Positions 8,162 to 17,433 of a stretch of DNA of 64,000 nucleotides are shown piece by piece. The notes below the pieces were generated by a model. The model worked only from the letters and a program-made list of their open reading frames with translations, had not been told where the DNA came from and made no database searches. Position numbers and translations under genes: made by a program. Position 1 is the first letter of the stretch, and each line of letters opens with the position of its first letter. The stretch is from JAGLWW01 sp964640225 (GTDB taxonomy: Archaea > Aenigmatarchaeota > Aenigmatarchaeia > PWEA01 > JAGHBM01), in assembly GCA_964640225.1 (NCBI GenBank), contig CAZXFI010000001.1, positions 156,073-220,072 of the forward strand, read 5' to 3'.

Positions 8162-9310
8162 TTCCAGCTTAAGATTTTTTAGAATGTTGATGTAATTTGA
8201 GTACGCCTCGTAGGGATTGACATATATGTTGAAATACTTGTGTATGTCCCCATCGGCAAACCACTTGGTGCACATATAGTAGAAGTGGTCCGAAGTCTGC
8301 AGCTTTCTCCAGATGTCTATAAGCTCCCTGTTCCCGGAGCCTGATATGAGGAGGCCGATTTCCTTCATTCTCTTGAACGCGCTGTCCTGCATCTTGTTGC
8401 CAAGCCAGGCGGAAAGGTCCCTGTCTATGTCCGCCCAGGAGAGTATTTGCGGTATGTCAATCCTGTCCTTCGCCTCCATTTCAACCAGCTCGCTTATCTT
8501 TGCCCACTCCAGGTGCGGGTACTTGGCCACTTCCTTCGGCAAGTATTCCAAAAAGTCAAAAATCCCCGTCTCCTTCCACTGGTGCTCCCCGAAGGTCTCG
8601 TAATCCAGGAAAAGGTTTATTGTCTGGCCCTGGGTTGAGGCAAGCCATGAAGCGTATTTGTCCGCGGTCAGGGGGTATTCCTTCCAGTCTGCTGTGGAAA
8701 AGCGGAAACCTATGTCATCGCTTAGCCTGTAATTCCTCAGGAGGAGCTTTATGTTGGAAGTTCTGGGCTGGTATATGTAGTTGGGCGACCTCCAGCCGAG
8801 AATCTTGTCCCAGCCCTCGCCCACTATTCCTTTGTATCCCATCCTGCCAACCTTCTCGGCCATTTCATTGGAAAGCATGGCCTCCGTGTTCCTGAAGACC
8901 GAGGCATTGTGCCCGAATATGTCCCTTATGAGCTTGGTATGCATTCTCACCTGTTCCGTGAATTCCTCCTCGGATATGAGGTAAGCAAGGGAATGGTAGT
9001 AAGTTTCGTTGAGAATGTCCATGTTTCCTGTCCTGTAAAGCTCCTGGTACATGTCTATAACCTCCGGCTTGTAACGGAGGGCCTGCTCAATAAAAACTCC
9101 GGAAAACGAGAAGCTTACCTTGAAATCCGGGTGGTTTTTTACTATCTCTATGAGCTTCCTTGTGGTCGGTATGTAGCATTTGTTGGCCACTTTTTCAAAA
9201 ATCTCCCTGTTCTTCCTGTCGTCAAAGTAATCCGAGCCCCTGGAGAAATAATTGAAGCTGTTGAGTCTGAAGGGCTGGTGTACCTGAAAGTACATGCATA
9301 TTTTTGTCAT
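8123..9310 (-). CDS. GH57 family alpha-amylase or glucanotransferase-like enzyme
   Basis: The 395-residue protein starts with the GH57 region I motif FQVHQP (8-13), followed by SFSGVFIEQ, then FRNTEAM, whose Glu fits the family nucleophile, and LDYETFGEHQW, whose Asp fits the acid/base. GH57 enzymes hydrolyse or rearrange alpha-glucans. About 400 residues is near the short alpha-amylase subgroup. The gene starts 17 bases after the stop of the GT4 synthase in the same direction, so they form an operon, and its tail overlaps the convergent GT3 gene by 39 bases. Confidence 0.9.
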   Translation of the reverse strand: MTKICMYFQVHQPFRLNSFNYFSRGSDYFDDRKNREIFEKVANKCYIPTTRKLIEIVKNHPDFKVSFSFSGVFIEQALRYKPEVIDMYQELYRTGNMDILNETYYHSLAYLISEEEFTEQVRMHTKLIRDIFGHNASVFRNTEAMLSNEMAEKVGRMGYKGIVGEGWDKILGWRSPNYIYQPRTSNIKLLLRNYRLSDDIGFRFSTADWKEYPLTADKYASWLASTQGQTINLFLDYETFGEHQWKETGIFDFLEYLPKEVAKYPHLEWAKISELVEMEAKDRIDIPQILSWADIDRDLSAWLGNKMQDSAFKRMKEIGLLISGSGNRELIDIWRKLQTSDHFYYMCTKWFADGDIHKYFNIYVNPYEAYSNYINILKNLKLELGLNSPLQGKNV

Positions 9311-9327
9311 CTTCTCCCCGGTTTATA

Positions 9328-10455
9328 TTATTGTTTTATCAAGGATTTATAGAAATCCCTTGTCTGCAGGGCTATATCGTCCCAGGTTATCCTTTTTGCC
9401 TCCTCCTTACAGTTGCTTGACATCTCGTCAAACAGGTCCCTGTAATTCAGAATCTCAAGAATCCTGCTCGCCATCTTCTCGGTGTCCCAGAAGTCCACCT
9501 TGAACACGTTGTTGATTACCTCTGCCACCCCGGAGGTCTTTGATATTATGGTAGGGGTCCCCGCCGCCATCGCCTCCAGGGCCGTTATCCCGAAAGGCTC
9601 AAAAACAGAGGGCATCACGAAAACGTCGGCCCTTGCGTAAAGCCTTTTCATGTCCTCGTCCGAAACATAGCCCAGAAAAAAAACGTTGTTCTCTATGCCC
9701 AGGTCTATGGCCAGCTCCAGCAGCTCTCTGAACTTGTCTCCCTTGCCTGCTATGACAAACCTGGCATCCGGATGGTGTTCTACGACTATTTTTGCCGCCC
9801 TGAGGAGGTGGTCAACTCCCTTGTGGAGCGTCAGCCTGCCCAGGTAAAGTATCATGTCTTCCCCCGGCTTTAGCTTGACACCGCAGTCAAAGCCTGAGGC
9901 GTCTATCGCGTTGTATATTACCCTTATTTTTTTCGGGTCGGCCCCGTATTTTTCTATAATCTGGTTTCTTATCCTGTTGCTTACCGCTATTATCCCGTCG
10001 GCCTCCTGTATGCCGTACCTCTCTATGTCCATTACCCAGGGGCACGGGTTGCCTATGGACCTGTCGTATTCCGTGGAATGAATCGTGAAAACAAGGGGTT
10101 TCCCGCTTTCCCTCTTGGCGCATATGCCTCCCAGCACCGTCAGCCAGTCGTGCGCGTGTATCAGGTCAAAATCGGTCTGCTTCGCCATCTTGCAGACCTC
10201 CCTTGCGTAGTTCTCCACGCTCTTTATGATTGAATCCGATATGACGGAGCTGGTGAAGGTGGTGTAGGGGCCGAAGCCAATGGAAACCCTTATTCTCTTT
10301 ATGTTCATCCACGGGACTCCCAGCTCCCCCCTGTCGGGCATGAAAAAAACGACCTTAACGTCTTCAGGCAGTTTTCTGGTTAGTTCGTACGTGTGCGTTC
10401 CCAGGCCTCCCGACATATAAGGAGGGAATTCCCACCCTATCATCAAGATTTTCAT
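9328..10455 (-). CDS. GT4 glycosyltransferase, glycogen/starch synthase-like
   Basis: A 375-residue GT-B enzyme. It begins MKILMIGWEFPPYMSGGLG, where the glycine loop binds the nucleotide sugar; it has HAHDWLT, the phosphate-contact GRLTLHKG and the E-x7-E motif FEPFGITALEAMA. Archaeal relatives near GH57 genes are usually taken as alpha-glucan synthases, but GT4 also contains many other transferases. It forms a two-gene operon with the downstream GH57. A TATA-like CCTAAATAAG lies upstream of the start. Confidence 0.87.
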   Translation of the reverse strand: MKILMIGWEFPPYMSGGLGTHTYELTRKLPEDVKVVFFMPDRGELGVPWMNIKRIRVSIGFGPYTTFTSSVISDSIIKSVENYAREVCKMAKQTDFDLIHAHDWLTVLGGICAKRESGKPLVFTIHSTEYDRSIGNPCPWVMDIERYGIQEADGIIAVSNRIRNQIIEKYGADPKKIRVIYNAIDASGFDCGVKLKPGEDMILYLGRLTLHKGVDHLLRAAKIVVEHHPDARFVIAGKGDKFRELLELAIDLGIENNVFFLGYVSDEDMKRLYARADVFVMPSVFEPFGITALEAMAAGTPTIISKTSGVAEVINNVFKVDFWDTEKMASRILEILNYRDLFDEMSSNCKEEAKRITWDDIALQTRDFYKSLIKQ

Positions 10456-10557
10456 TTTATCACTGACTAACTACTTATTTAGGTCATAGAAAAATCCCTA
10501 AAACATATTAGTAATTGTATCCCGAATTTAAATCTTTTCCCCGGTCGTTTAAACGTT

Positions 10558-12579
10558 TCACAGCTCCATGAGAAGGGTGTAAGTTTTCTTGGGCTGCAAA
10601 ACTATAACCCTGTCCTTCTTCTGCCTCCTGTTCAGGAAACATTTTTTGTAAATGTTGGGTATCTTGGCCTTCACCGGAAGGTTCTTTACCTTCAGCTCAA
10701 TCTTGTTGTCTTTTCTGGCGTAGGACAGGCTCACCCTCTTGTTTCCTATCTTTATTTTCCTGTCAAATTTTTTCAGATAGAACTTTGAAGGATCCAGTAT
10801 GATTATTTTTTCGGTGAGCTTCGGCCTTATGCCCAGTACGTAGCTGTCCAGAATGGCCAGCATTCCTGCCATGGACCAGGCCTGGGAGGTGCACCCCCTT
10901 GGCCTGAGGTTGTCGGCATTGAATATCTCGTTTATCCCGTTCACGCACTGTCTGCCGAAATTTGACATGTTTATTCTCAACAGCCTCTTCACGTTTTCAG
11001 TTTTTTCGTAGTTGCACTGGGCCAGGGCGGCAATCATGGTAAGGAACGGCCAGACGCAACCGGTGTGGTAGCCTCTGGGGTCGTGGCCCGCGTCTGAAGA
11101 CGGGCGGGACATTATTCCCGCAGGAGTAAGGTAATCAGAACTGAGTATGTCAAAGAGGTGCTTTGAAACGTCCCTGGACACGTGCATCAGGGCGAGCTGG
11201 AAAAGGAAGTTGGGAGAGGCGAAGTTTTTGCCCAGGTTATCCTTGGGCACCGGACCCCAGTATTTCTTTTCTATCTCCTCAAGCATTCGGGAGCTTGTTC
11301 TGAAATACTCGCCGGCGTTCTCGTTGTTCGTATGAAGCATCATCCCCCCGCAATAGAAAGCCCTGCACCACAGGGCCTGGAGGTCTATGGCCTTGTCCCT
11401 CTTCACGCTGTCCATCCATGTGTGGCCCTGGTCCGTGACCAGGTTGTCCTGCAACCTTGACTTGCCGTAATTCAGAACCTCCTTAACCTTTTCAAGCATC
11501 TCTTTCCCGAATTTTTCGTCCCCTGTGAAGTCCAGATAATCGTAAAGCGATATTATCCACAGGGGGGAAGCGTCCGCGGAATCGTAAAAATAGGCCTTTG
11601 AGTTTATAAGTCCCGGAGCCTTTCCCTCCTCTATCTTTTTTCCCACCTCGCGGAGGAATTTTTTAACATGGCCGAACATGCCCAGGTAAAGGTAGGCAGG
11701 GACACACCAGCATGCGTCCCTTACCCAAACCTCGTTGAAAAAGGGGTAACCTGCTATAAATCCTTTTTCGGATTCAAAAGTCATGAGGCAGCTTATCATC
11801 CTGTCAAGGCTTTCCGAGTAACGGGAATCCCTGTACTGGCTCCTGAGCCTCTTGAAGTCCCTCTCAGATTTTTTCACCCATTCCGTGTATTTCCTGTAGC
11901 CCTTTATCTTTTTTTCCGAAAAAAAGAAGGGAACCTCCTTTTCCTCGCCGGGCTTCAAATCTATTTCCACCCAGTACTCCCCGGGCACGTATTTTGACTG
12001 CATTTCCTCGTTCCAGCTCCCCTTGAGGCCGGGTTTGGTCAGGTAGCCGCAGCTTTCGGCGTAAATCCCTGGGTTGTGCTCCCCGTAACATTCTTTCTTA
12101 GCGAATTCCCCTTTTGGAGCCAGGAAGTACAGGCTCCCTATCTCGTTCTCTATCTCAACCATGCTTCTGTGCGTCTTTACCGAGTATTCGTAACCGTGCC
12201 TGTTGGTGTCCCTGTGCCTTATGTTCACCCCCACTTCCAGGTCTATCCTTGCGCGGGTCCGGGACTGCGAGTTGTTCCTTACCTTCAGGAGGCTGACGAA
12301 TATGTCCTTACACGGCACGACTTCCTCCGTTATCACAAGGTCTCCCGTCCTGTGCCTGTGGTTGGCGCACCAGAGCTTGTGCTCAAACTCAAAGCAGTTG
12401 TGCATAGAGAGCCACTCCCCGTTTATCCTGTAGGCCCAGTAGTCCAGAAGCTTCCTGTCAAAGTTCCAGAGACCTGCCCATTTTGACCCGAAGTTCGTGT
12501 TAACGAACCTGAAGAGATGCAGGCCTCCGTTGCAAAGAACGTAATTCTTGAAAAAGTTTTTCTTCGGGTTCACAATCAT
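10558..12579 (-). CDS. Amylo-alpha-1,6-glucosidase (glycogen debranching-type)
   Basis: The 673-residue protein has an N-terminal beta-rich domain and a C-terminal (alpha/alpha)6 barrel. Barrel signatures match debranching glucosidases: GYPFFNEVWVRDAC near residue 265, GYHTGCVWPF and GCTSQAWSMAG near the end, where the conserved acids and tryptophans lie. It would release glucose from alpha-1,6 branch points and possibly from chain ends. Free glucose suits the ROK kinase gene 38 bases upstream in the same direction. A GH15-type glucoamylase activity is the alternative reading. Confidence 0.85.
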   Translation of the reverse strand: MIVNPKKNFFKNYVLCNGGLHLFRFVNTNFGSKWAGLWNFDRKLLDYWAYRINGEWLSMHNCFEFEHKLWCANHRHRTGDLVITEEVVPCKDIFVSLLKVRNNSQSRTRARIDLEVGVNIRHRDTNRHGYEYSVKTHRSMVEIENEIGSLYFLAPKGEFAKKECYGEHNPGIYAESCGYLTKPGLKGSWNEEMQSKYVPGEYWVEIDLKPGEEKEVPFFFSEKKIKGYRKYTEWVKKSERDFKRLRSQYRDSRYSESLDRMISCLMTFESEKGFIAGYPFFNEVWVRDACWCVPAYLYLGMFGHVKKFLREVGKKIEEGKAPGLINSKAYFYDSADASPLWIISLYDYLDFTGDEKFGKEMLEKVKEVLNYGKSRLQDNLVTDQGHTWMDSVKRDKAIDLQALWCRAFYCGGMMLHTNNENAGEYFRTSSRMLEEIEKKYWGPVPKDNLGKNFASPNFLFQLALMHVSRDVSKHLFDILSSDYLTPAGIMSRPSSDAGHDPRGYHTGCVWPFLTMIAALAQCNYEKTENVKRLLRINMSNFGRQCVNGINEIFNADNLRPRGCTSQAWSMAGMLAILDSYVLGIRPKLTEKIIILDPSKFYLKKFDRKIKIGNKRVSLSYARKDNKIELKVKNLPVKAKIPNIYKKCFLNRRQKKDRVIVLQPKKTYTLLMEL

Positions 12580-12617
12580 GGTTAAGTTTAAGAGAAGGGA
12601 ATATAAATTAATTCCAC

Positions 12618-13463
12618 TTATAAGCGGGCCGCCCCGTAAAGCTCCGCGTCCTCTTCCGCGACAAGTATTTTCGGGGGCCTGACTATCACCCTTGACTTCA
12701 TCTCGTCCCGCGCGGGCCTTGTCAGAAGTGAGCCGCTCCTGCTTATCTTACCGGAAAGGAATATCGCATCGGGGTCCAGAATGTTTGATATGCTGGCCAG
12801 CCCGGTTCCTAGGTATGACCCCGCCTCCCGGTAAACTCTTATTGCCTTTTTGTTTCCCTTCCTTGCCATGGCCTCTGTTTCTTTGGGGCCCAGCCTTTTC
12901 CCGAGATATTTTTTTGCAAGCCTTTCAAATCCTCTTGAAGAGACGTACTCCTCCAGGCAACCCCTGTTTCCGCAATGGCACCTGAAGCCGTTTTTTTCTA
13001 TAACTACGTGGCCCATTTCCCCCGCGTTTCCCTTTCCCCGGTAAATTTTTCCGTCTGTTACCACGGCCCCGCCCACCCCGGTTCCCAGGGTGAGCAGAAC
13101 GAAATTTTTGAACTCTGAATTCCTTGCGACATCCAGGGCGGCGCAGTTGGCGTCGTTTTCCAGGCAAACTTCTGTCCTGAACTCCTTTTCCAGTATTCTT
13201 TTCAGCGGCAGGTTCTTCCAAGGCACGTTGGGAGGGTTCAAAACAATTCCCTTTTTCCTGTCAACAGGTCCCGGAACCCCCACGCCTATCTTGCCTATTT
13301 TTTTGTCCGAATAAACCTCGCTTACAATCCGGATTATGTTGTCCAGCATGAATTTTTTGCCTTTCCCGGCACAGGTCGGCACCTCTGTCCTTCTGGCAAT
13401 CCTGTTATCCCTGAAAAGGGCGCACTTGGTGTTCGTGCCGCCGATAACGAGTGCTATCCTCAT
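12618..13463 (-). CDS. ROK-family glucokinase
   Basis: The 281-residue sugar kinase has an N-terminal phosphate loop GGTNTKCALF, the ROK sugar-binding segment GNAGEMGHV, and the zinc-binding cysteine motif CHCGNRGCLEEY. LENDANCAA carries the catalytic Asp. ROK kinases phosphorylate glucose to glucose-6-phosphate using ATP. The gene starts four bases after the PGI/PMI stop and precedes the debranching enzyme, so glucose freed from storage glucan could be activated at once. The substrate is inferred from neighbours; N-acetyl sugars are possible in this family. Confidence 0.88.
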   Translation of the reverse strand: MRIALVIGGTNTKCALFRDNRIARRTEVPTCAGKGKKFMLDNIIRIVSEVYSDKKIGKIGVGVPGPVDRKKGIVLNPPNVPWKNLPLKRILEKEFRTEVCLENDANCAALDVARNSEFKNFVLLTLGTGVGGAVVTDGKIYRGKGNAGEMGHVVIEKNGFRCHCGNRGCLEEYVSSRGFERLAKKYLGKRLGPKETEAMARKGNKKAIRVYREAGSYLGTGLASISNILDPDAIFLSGKISRSGSLLTRPARDEMKSRVIVRPPKILVAEEDAELYGAARL

Positions 13464-13467
13464 TCGT

Positions 13468-14418
13468 TCACTTTCCGCGCTTAAGGCCGTCCTTTATTAT
13501 TCTTATGTTCTTGGTTTCCGCGGGGTCAACCGCCCTCATATTGGCCAGGTAATAGCTTACAATATCCCCCAGGTAGATTACATAGAAAAGCCTTGCAAGC
13601 AGGCCCCTGCCCCTTGCCTTCACTTCCATAAGCTCTATTTCCCTGGAGAGGATTTTCCTTGCAAGCTTCATATGAAGCTTTATTCTGGGGTGAACCCTGT
13701 TGTCCGTAACTATTACAGCGAATATGTCCTTGTTGTCGCGGAAGTCGCTGACTATCTCGTTGTGGTTCATCTCGGTGAAGCAGTTGTAGTGAGCGAACTT
13801 CTTGCTGTTCTCGTTCAGCTGGGTCTGCCACCTGTAGAGAGAGCACCTGTACTTTTCCGGGCCGTAAAGCACGGGAGTCCTCCTGAAGAACTTTTTCGCG
13901 ATTTCCCGGGCCAGGGCGGAATCAAAGGACTTTATGATGCGGGAAACTTCCCTTACCTCACTTTCCTTGTTTTTCACTATGCCGTTGTCCTGAAGTACCT
14001 TCAGTATCGGGAAAAAAAGGTACGGAAGGGCCACCCTTGGAAGAATTCCCTCGGGTACCTTTATTACGGGGAGTTTTTTCCTGGAAAATTTCCCGCCCGA
14101 GGTGACAAGCACCACCTGGCACCCTCTTTTCCTTGCGTCACCGAGCATGTGCAGGCTCTCCTCCGTGTTGCCCGAGTAGGAAATCATGAAAACAAGCGTT
14201 TTTTTGTCCACGAAGCAGGGCATCTTGAAATCCCTTACCACGAACACGGGCATTTTTATCTCGTCTTCCAGGTAATTGCGCAGTATGTCGCCGGATATAG
14301 CGGAGCCCCCCATTCCGCCCACGACTATCCTGTTTATCCCTTTTTTAAGTTTTATCTTCGGGGCAAGAGCAAACGCTTTTTTCACGTGGTCCGGATATTC
14401 CTTTACAAAATCCAGCAT
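13468..14418 (-). CDS. Bifunctional phosphoglucose/phosphomannose isomerase-like (SIS domains)
   Basis: This 316-residue protein has two SIS folds. GMGGSAISGDI and SYSGNTEES contact the sugar phosphate, and the C-terminal MNHNEIVSDF carries the family's catalytic Glu/His region. That layout matches the short archaeal PGI/PMI enzymes that convert glucose-6-phosphate or mannose-6-phosphate to fructose-6-phosphate. The position between ROK glucokinase and the glycolytic operon supports a phosphoglucose isomerase role. It starts divergently from the SDR gene, with about 45 bases between the two starts. Confidence 0.9.
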   Translation of the reverse strand: MLDFVKEYPDHVKKAFALAPKIKLKKGINRIVVGGMGGSAISGDILRNYLEDEIKMPVFVVRDFKMPCFVDKKTLVFMISYSGNTEESLHMLGDARKRGCQVVLVTSGGKFSRKKLPVIKVPEGILPRVALPYLFFPILKVLQDNGIVKNKESEVREVSRIIKSFDSALAREIAKKFFRRTPVLYGPEKYRCSLYRWQTQLNENSKKFAHYNCFTEMNHNEIVSDFRDNKDIFAVIVTDNRVHPRIKLHMKLARKILSREIELMEVKARGRGLLARLFYVIYLGDIVSYYLANMRAVDPAETKNIRIIKDGLKRGK

Positions 14419-14463
14419 TTTTTAGCCTCAATTTTATATACTAACTTCTATATTAAAAAAACT

Positions 14464-15225
14464 ATGGAGTATTTTAACCTTAAAGGCAAGTTGGCTATCG
14501 TCACCGGAGGCAGCAGGGGACTGGGAAAAGCGATGGCTATGGGACTCGCCGAATGCGGAGCCAGCATAGTCATAGCCGATGTCATTGAGCAGGAATCGCG
14601 GCAGGCAGTTGATGAAATAAAGAAGCTCCAGGCAGACGCCATTTTTGTGAAAACGGACGTGTCCAGGAAAGAAGAGGTTGACAACCTGGTGCAAAAGGCA
14701 ATGGAGGCCTACGGCAAGATAGACATTCTCGTGAACAACGCGGGGATACTGAGAACAAGCCCCGCCGAGGAAACAGGAGAGAAGGAATGGGACCTTGTAA
14801 TCGGCGTTAACCTCAAGGGGCAATTCCTCTGCGCCCAGGCTGTGGGAAAAGAAATGATAAAGAAGGGTTCCGGAAAAATAATAAACATCGCGTCCATAGC
14901 GGGCAAGTCGGCTTTCAACCAGAGTCTTTGTTACAACGTAAGCAAGGCCGGAGTGATAATGCTCACCAAAACCCTTGCCTTTGAATGGGGAAAGTACAAG
15001 GTGCAGGTGAACGCAATCGCTCCGGGCGTATTCAAAACGCCGATGACGAAGGGCATGCTTGAAAGCGATACAATGCAGCAAATGATAAAGGGCTTGGTGC
15101 CCCTGGGAAGGTACGGCGAGCCAAAAGAGCTCGTAAGCACCGTGCTTTACCTGGCTTCCGACGCCTCCAGTTACATTACGGGGGAAACAATAACCGTGGA
15201 CGGTGGCTGGACTTGTCATCTGTGA
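14464..15225 (+). CDS. Short-chain dehydrogenase/reductase
   Basis: A classical SDR of 253 residues: cofactor loop TGGSRGLG, NNAG, catalytic Ser in NIASIAG, the YNVSK Tyr/Lys pair, and PGVFKTPM. ADVI after the second strand has an acidic residue, which favours NAD over NADP. The substrate is unknown; glucose or gluconate dehydrogenases and 3-oxoacyl reductases look alike at this level. The frame is open far upstream because it runs across the PGI gene, but the fold starts at ATG 14464, about 25 bases after TTTATATAC, a leaderless arrangement. Confidence 0.9.
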   Translation: MEYFNLKGKLAIVTGGSRGLGKAMAMGLAECGASIVIADVIEQESRQAVDEIKKLQADAIFVKTDVSRKEEVDNLVQKAMEAYGKIDILVNNAGILRTSPAEETGEKEWDLVIGVNLKGQFLCAQAVGKEMIKKGSGKIINIASIAGKSAFNQSLCYNVSKAGVIMLTKTLAFEWGKYKVQVNAIAPGVFKTPMTKGMLESDTMQQMIKGLVPLGRYGEPKELVSTVLYLASDASSYITGETITVDGGWTCHL

Positions 15226-16025
15226 TAACAAGGGACATCCTGAAGAAAGTTTACCCGCAAAGGAAAGTGGATGCCCACAAGTACCAGTTCGGCTCGCTCC
15301 TTGTGATAGGGGGAAGCAGGCTTTACCACGGCTCCCCGCTTTTCAATTCTTTAGGCGCATACAAATCCGGGGTGGATCTGGTGATAACGCTTGCACCGGA
15401 AAGGGTGGCCAACCTCGTGGCGTCTTACGGCCCTGACCTCATTGCCTACCCGCTGCCCGGGGATTATATTGAGGAAAAACATCTGAAGGTAATGGAAGAA
15501 TTCTTGGAAAAATGCACGGCGGTGGTGATAGGAGGGGGGCTGTGCAGGGAGAAGAAAACACTGGAAGCGGTCAGAAAATTTCTCGGCAAAACAAAAAAGC
15601 CCGCTGTAATAGACGCCGACGCGCTTCATGCGTTAAGGCCGTCCGGCATAAAAAGCAACTTCGTGCTTACCCCTCACGCGGGGGAGTTTAGTAAACTTTT
15701 CGGCAAGGAGGCCACAAGGAAAAACGTGGAAAAAATGGCCAAGAAACACAAGTGCGTGATACTTCTTACCCATTCAAAGGACGTAATATCTGACGGAAAG
15801 GAGACGCTGGAAAACTGGACTGGAAACCCCTACATGACCGTCGGGGGAACCGGGGACATACTGGCGGGAATATGCGGCTCTCTCCTGGCCCAGGGCGTTC
15901 CTCCCATGGAAGCGGCCTGCGCGGCGGCCTACATAAACGGCAGGGCGGGCGACCTGGCAGCCCGCGTGAAAAGGCACGCACTCATGGCTTCCGACGTCCT
16001 GGGCTACATAGAAAAAGTTATCTAA
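15222..16025 (+). CDS. nnrD: ADP/ATP-dependent NAD(P)H-hydrate dehydratase
   Basis: The 267-residue ribokinase-fold protein repairs hydrated NAD(P)H. Motifs include GSLLVIGGS at the N-terminus, VIDADALHAL, LTPHAGEFSKL and the ATP site TVGGTGDILAG, where the Asp is catalytic. The epimerase domain often fused to it is absent. Its GTG start at 15222 overlaps the SDR stop as GTGA; a TTG at 15213 with GGTGG six bases before it is an equally fair start (270 residues). Linkage to an NAD-dependent SDR and the glycolysis genes fits cofactor repair. It overlaps the convergent tpi end by four bases. Confidence 0.93.
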   Translation: MITRDILKKVYPQRKVDAHKYQFGSLLVIGGSRLYHGSPLFNSLGAYKSGVDLVITLAPERVANLVASYGPDLIAYPLPGDYIEEKHLKVMEEFLEKCTAVVIGGGLCREKKTLEAVRKFLGKTKKPAVIDADALHALRPSGIKSNFVLTPHAGEFSKLFGKEATRKNVEKMAKKHKCVILLTHSKDVISDGKETLENWTGNPYMTVGGTGDILAGICGSLLAQGVPPMEAACAAAYINGRAGDLAARVKRHALMASDVLGYIEKVI

Positions 16026-16666
16026 ACGCTTGCCAGCTGGTTTATTATTTTCTCCGGGTTCTTGGACTTAACTATGGACGAGGACACCACCACTCCCTCG
16101 GCTCCGAGCTCTTTGGCCATGGCCACGTCCTCTTTTTTGGAAATACCCGCGCCACAAAGAAGCTTTATGCCCGAGCCCTTCATTCTTTTCACGAAGTCCC
16201 TCAGCTCGTCAGGCTTTTCCCTGGATATGGGCTTGCCCGTGCCTATCAGCTCCGGTATCTCGTAAGCGATGTAATCCGGCCTGTAGTTTTTCAGGTCCAC
16301 GGCCTCCGAAATTTCCGAGACGAACACCAGAGTCTTAAGACCCGCCATCTTGCACAGGTTTACCGCGTTCTCCACTTCCCATGATTTCATCGGGTGCTCG
16401 GAATGGTTGAGCATCACTCCGGAAGCCCCGGCGGCCCTGACGCTCTCCGGGGTTATGAAGCCCGTGTTCCTTCCCGCCTCCACGGGGTCAGCGTGCTGCG
16501 CGAAAACAGGCACATCCAGGGAAGAAACTTTTCTTATGTCCGCGGACTGCACGGCTATGACTATGTCTTTTCCGGACTTTCTTGCCTTTTCGTGAATCTC
16601 GGCCAGCTTAAGCGCCCTGGCCCCGGTCGCCTCGGGGTATGTCTTGAAATTTGTCACGAGAATCAT
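16022..16666 (-). CDS. tpiA: Triosephosphate isomerase, archaeal type
   Basis: The 214-residue protein interconverts DHAP and glyceraldehyde-3-phosphate. Catalytic residues are the Lys in NFKTY (6-10), His in LNHSEHP and Glu in YEIPELIGTG; the phosphate loop is CGAGI...VVVSSSIV. The short length is typical of archaeal TIM. The frame extends upstream, but ATG 16666 is right because NFKTY must follow directly; it overlaps the aldolase stop as ATGA, showing coupling. It is the last gene of the gap-pgk-pfkB-fba-tpi operon. Confidence 0.96.
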   Translation of the reverse strand: MILVTNFKTYPEATGARALKLAEIHEKARKSGKDIVIAVQSADIRKVSSLDVPVFAQHADPVEAGRNTGFITPESVRAAGASGVMLNHSEHPMKSWEVENAVNLCKMAGLKTLVFVSEISEAVDLKNYRPDYIAYEIPELIGTGKPISREKPDELRDFVKRMKGSGIKLLCGAGISKKEDVAMAKELGAEGVVVSSSIVKSKNPEKIINQLASV

Positions 16667-17433
16667 AATTCCTTCACCGCCTCCCCATAGGTGGCCCCCC
16701 TGAATATTACTTTTTTCAGGGCCCTGGCCAGTTTTAAAGGGTTTTTGCTCTGCCATACGTTCCTTCCTATGGCAAGCCCGGCGCACCCGCACTTCATTAT
16801 ATCGCACGTATCCTTAAGCAGCTTTTTCTGGTCCTTCTTCATGCCTCCCGCAATCACGACCTTTGCCTTTCCCGCAGACCTGACCACCCACTTCAAGTCT
16901 GTGGGGTTTCCGTTGTACTTGATTTTTATTATATCCGCCCCCAGCTCCAGCCCAACCCTTGACGCATAGGCTAGACTTTCCCGGGACAGCTCGTTCTTCA
17001 CGGCCTTCCCCCTGGGGTACATCCAAGCTACTACCGGAAGGCCTCTGGCGTGGGCCTCCTCCTCTATCCTGCCGAACTCCCTGAACATTTTCTGCTCGTG
17101 CTGGGAGCCCACGTATATTGTATAGCCTACCGCTGCTGCGCCAAGTTTTATTGCCTCCCTGACGGAGCATACCTGGGAAGAAAGCGGGTCGCCTTTTACG
17201 AGGTTTGTTCTTCCGTTAAGCTTGGCTATCAGGGGCACGCCTTTTCTGTAATACTTCTCCGCCACGCCCTTCTGGAATATCACTCCTGAAAAACTTCCTT
17301 TTTTCGCCAAATCCATTATATAGGCAGGGTCCACGTTCCTGTCGTTGAAGTCCGCGGGGCCGTGCTCCATTCCCTGGTCGTATGCCAGGAAGATCGCCTT
17401 GCCTTTGGTCATTATCTTTCCCAGTTCTGTCAT
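16663..17433 (-). CDS. Fructose-bisphosphate aldolase, archaeal class I (DhnA type)
   Basis: A 256-residue TIM-barrel aldolase of the DhnA family. It shows LAYDQGMEHGP near the N-terminus, VGYTIYVGSQHE, and the Schiff-base lysine in IIKIKYNG; VVIAGGMK and LAIGRNVWQ form the phosphate site. It cleaves fructose-1,6-bisphosphate to triose phosphates. In some archaea this family is a bifunctional aldolase/phosphatase-like enzyme, but this protein lacks the long FBPase-type extension. Start and stop overlap the neighbours pfkB and tpi by four bases each. Confidence 0.93.
   Translation of the reverse strand: MTELGKIMTKGKAIFLAYDQGMEHGPADFNDRNVDPAYIMDLAKKGSFSGVIFQKGVAEKYYRKGVPLIAKLNGRTNLVKGDPLSSQVCSVREAIKLGAAAVGYTIYVGSQHEQKMFREFGRIEEEAHARGLPVVAWMYPRGKAVKNELSRESLAYASRVGLELGADIIKIKYNGNPTDLKWVVRSAGKAKVVIAGGMKKDQKKLLKDTCDIMKCGCAGLAIGRNVWQSKNPLKLARALKKVIFRGATYGEAVKEL

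Noticed and set aside
13336..14463. Long N-terminal extension of the SDR frame
   Set aside because: It runs antisense across the PGI/PMI and ROK genes; the SDR fold begins exactly at ATG 14464 with a TATA box 25 bases before it.
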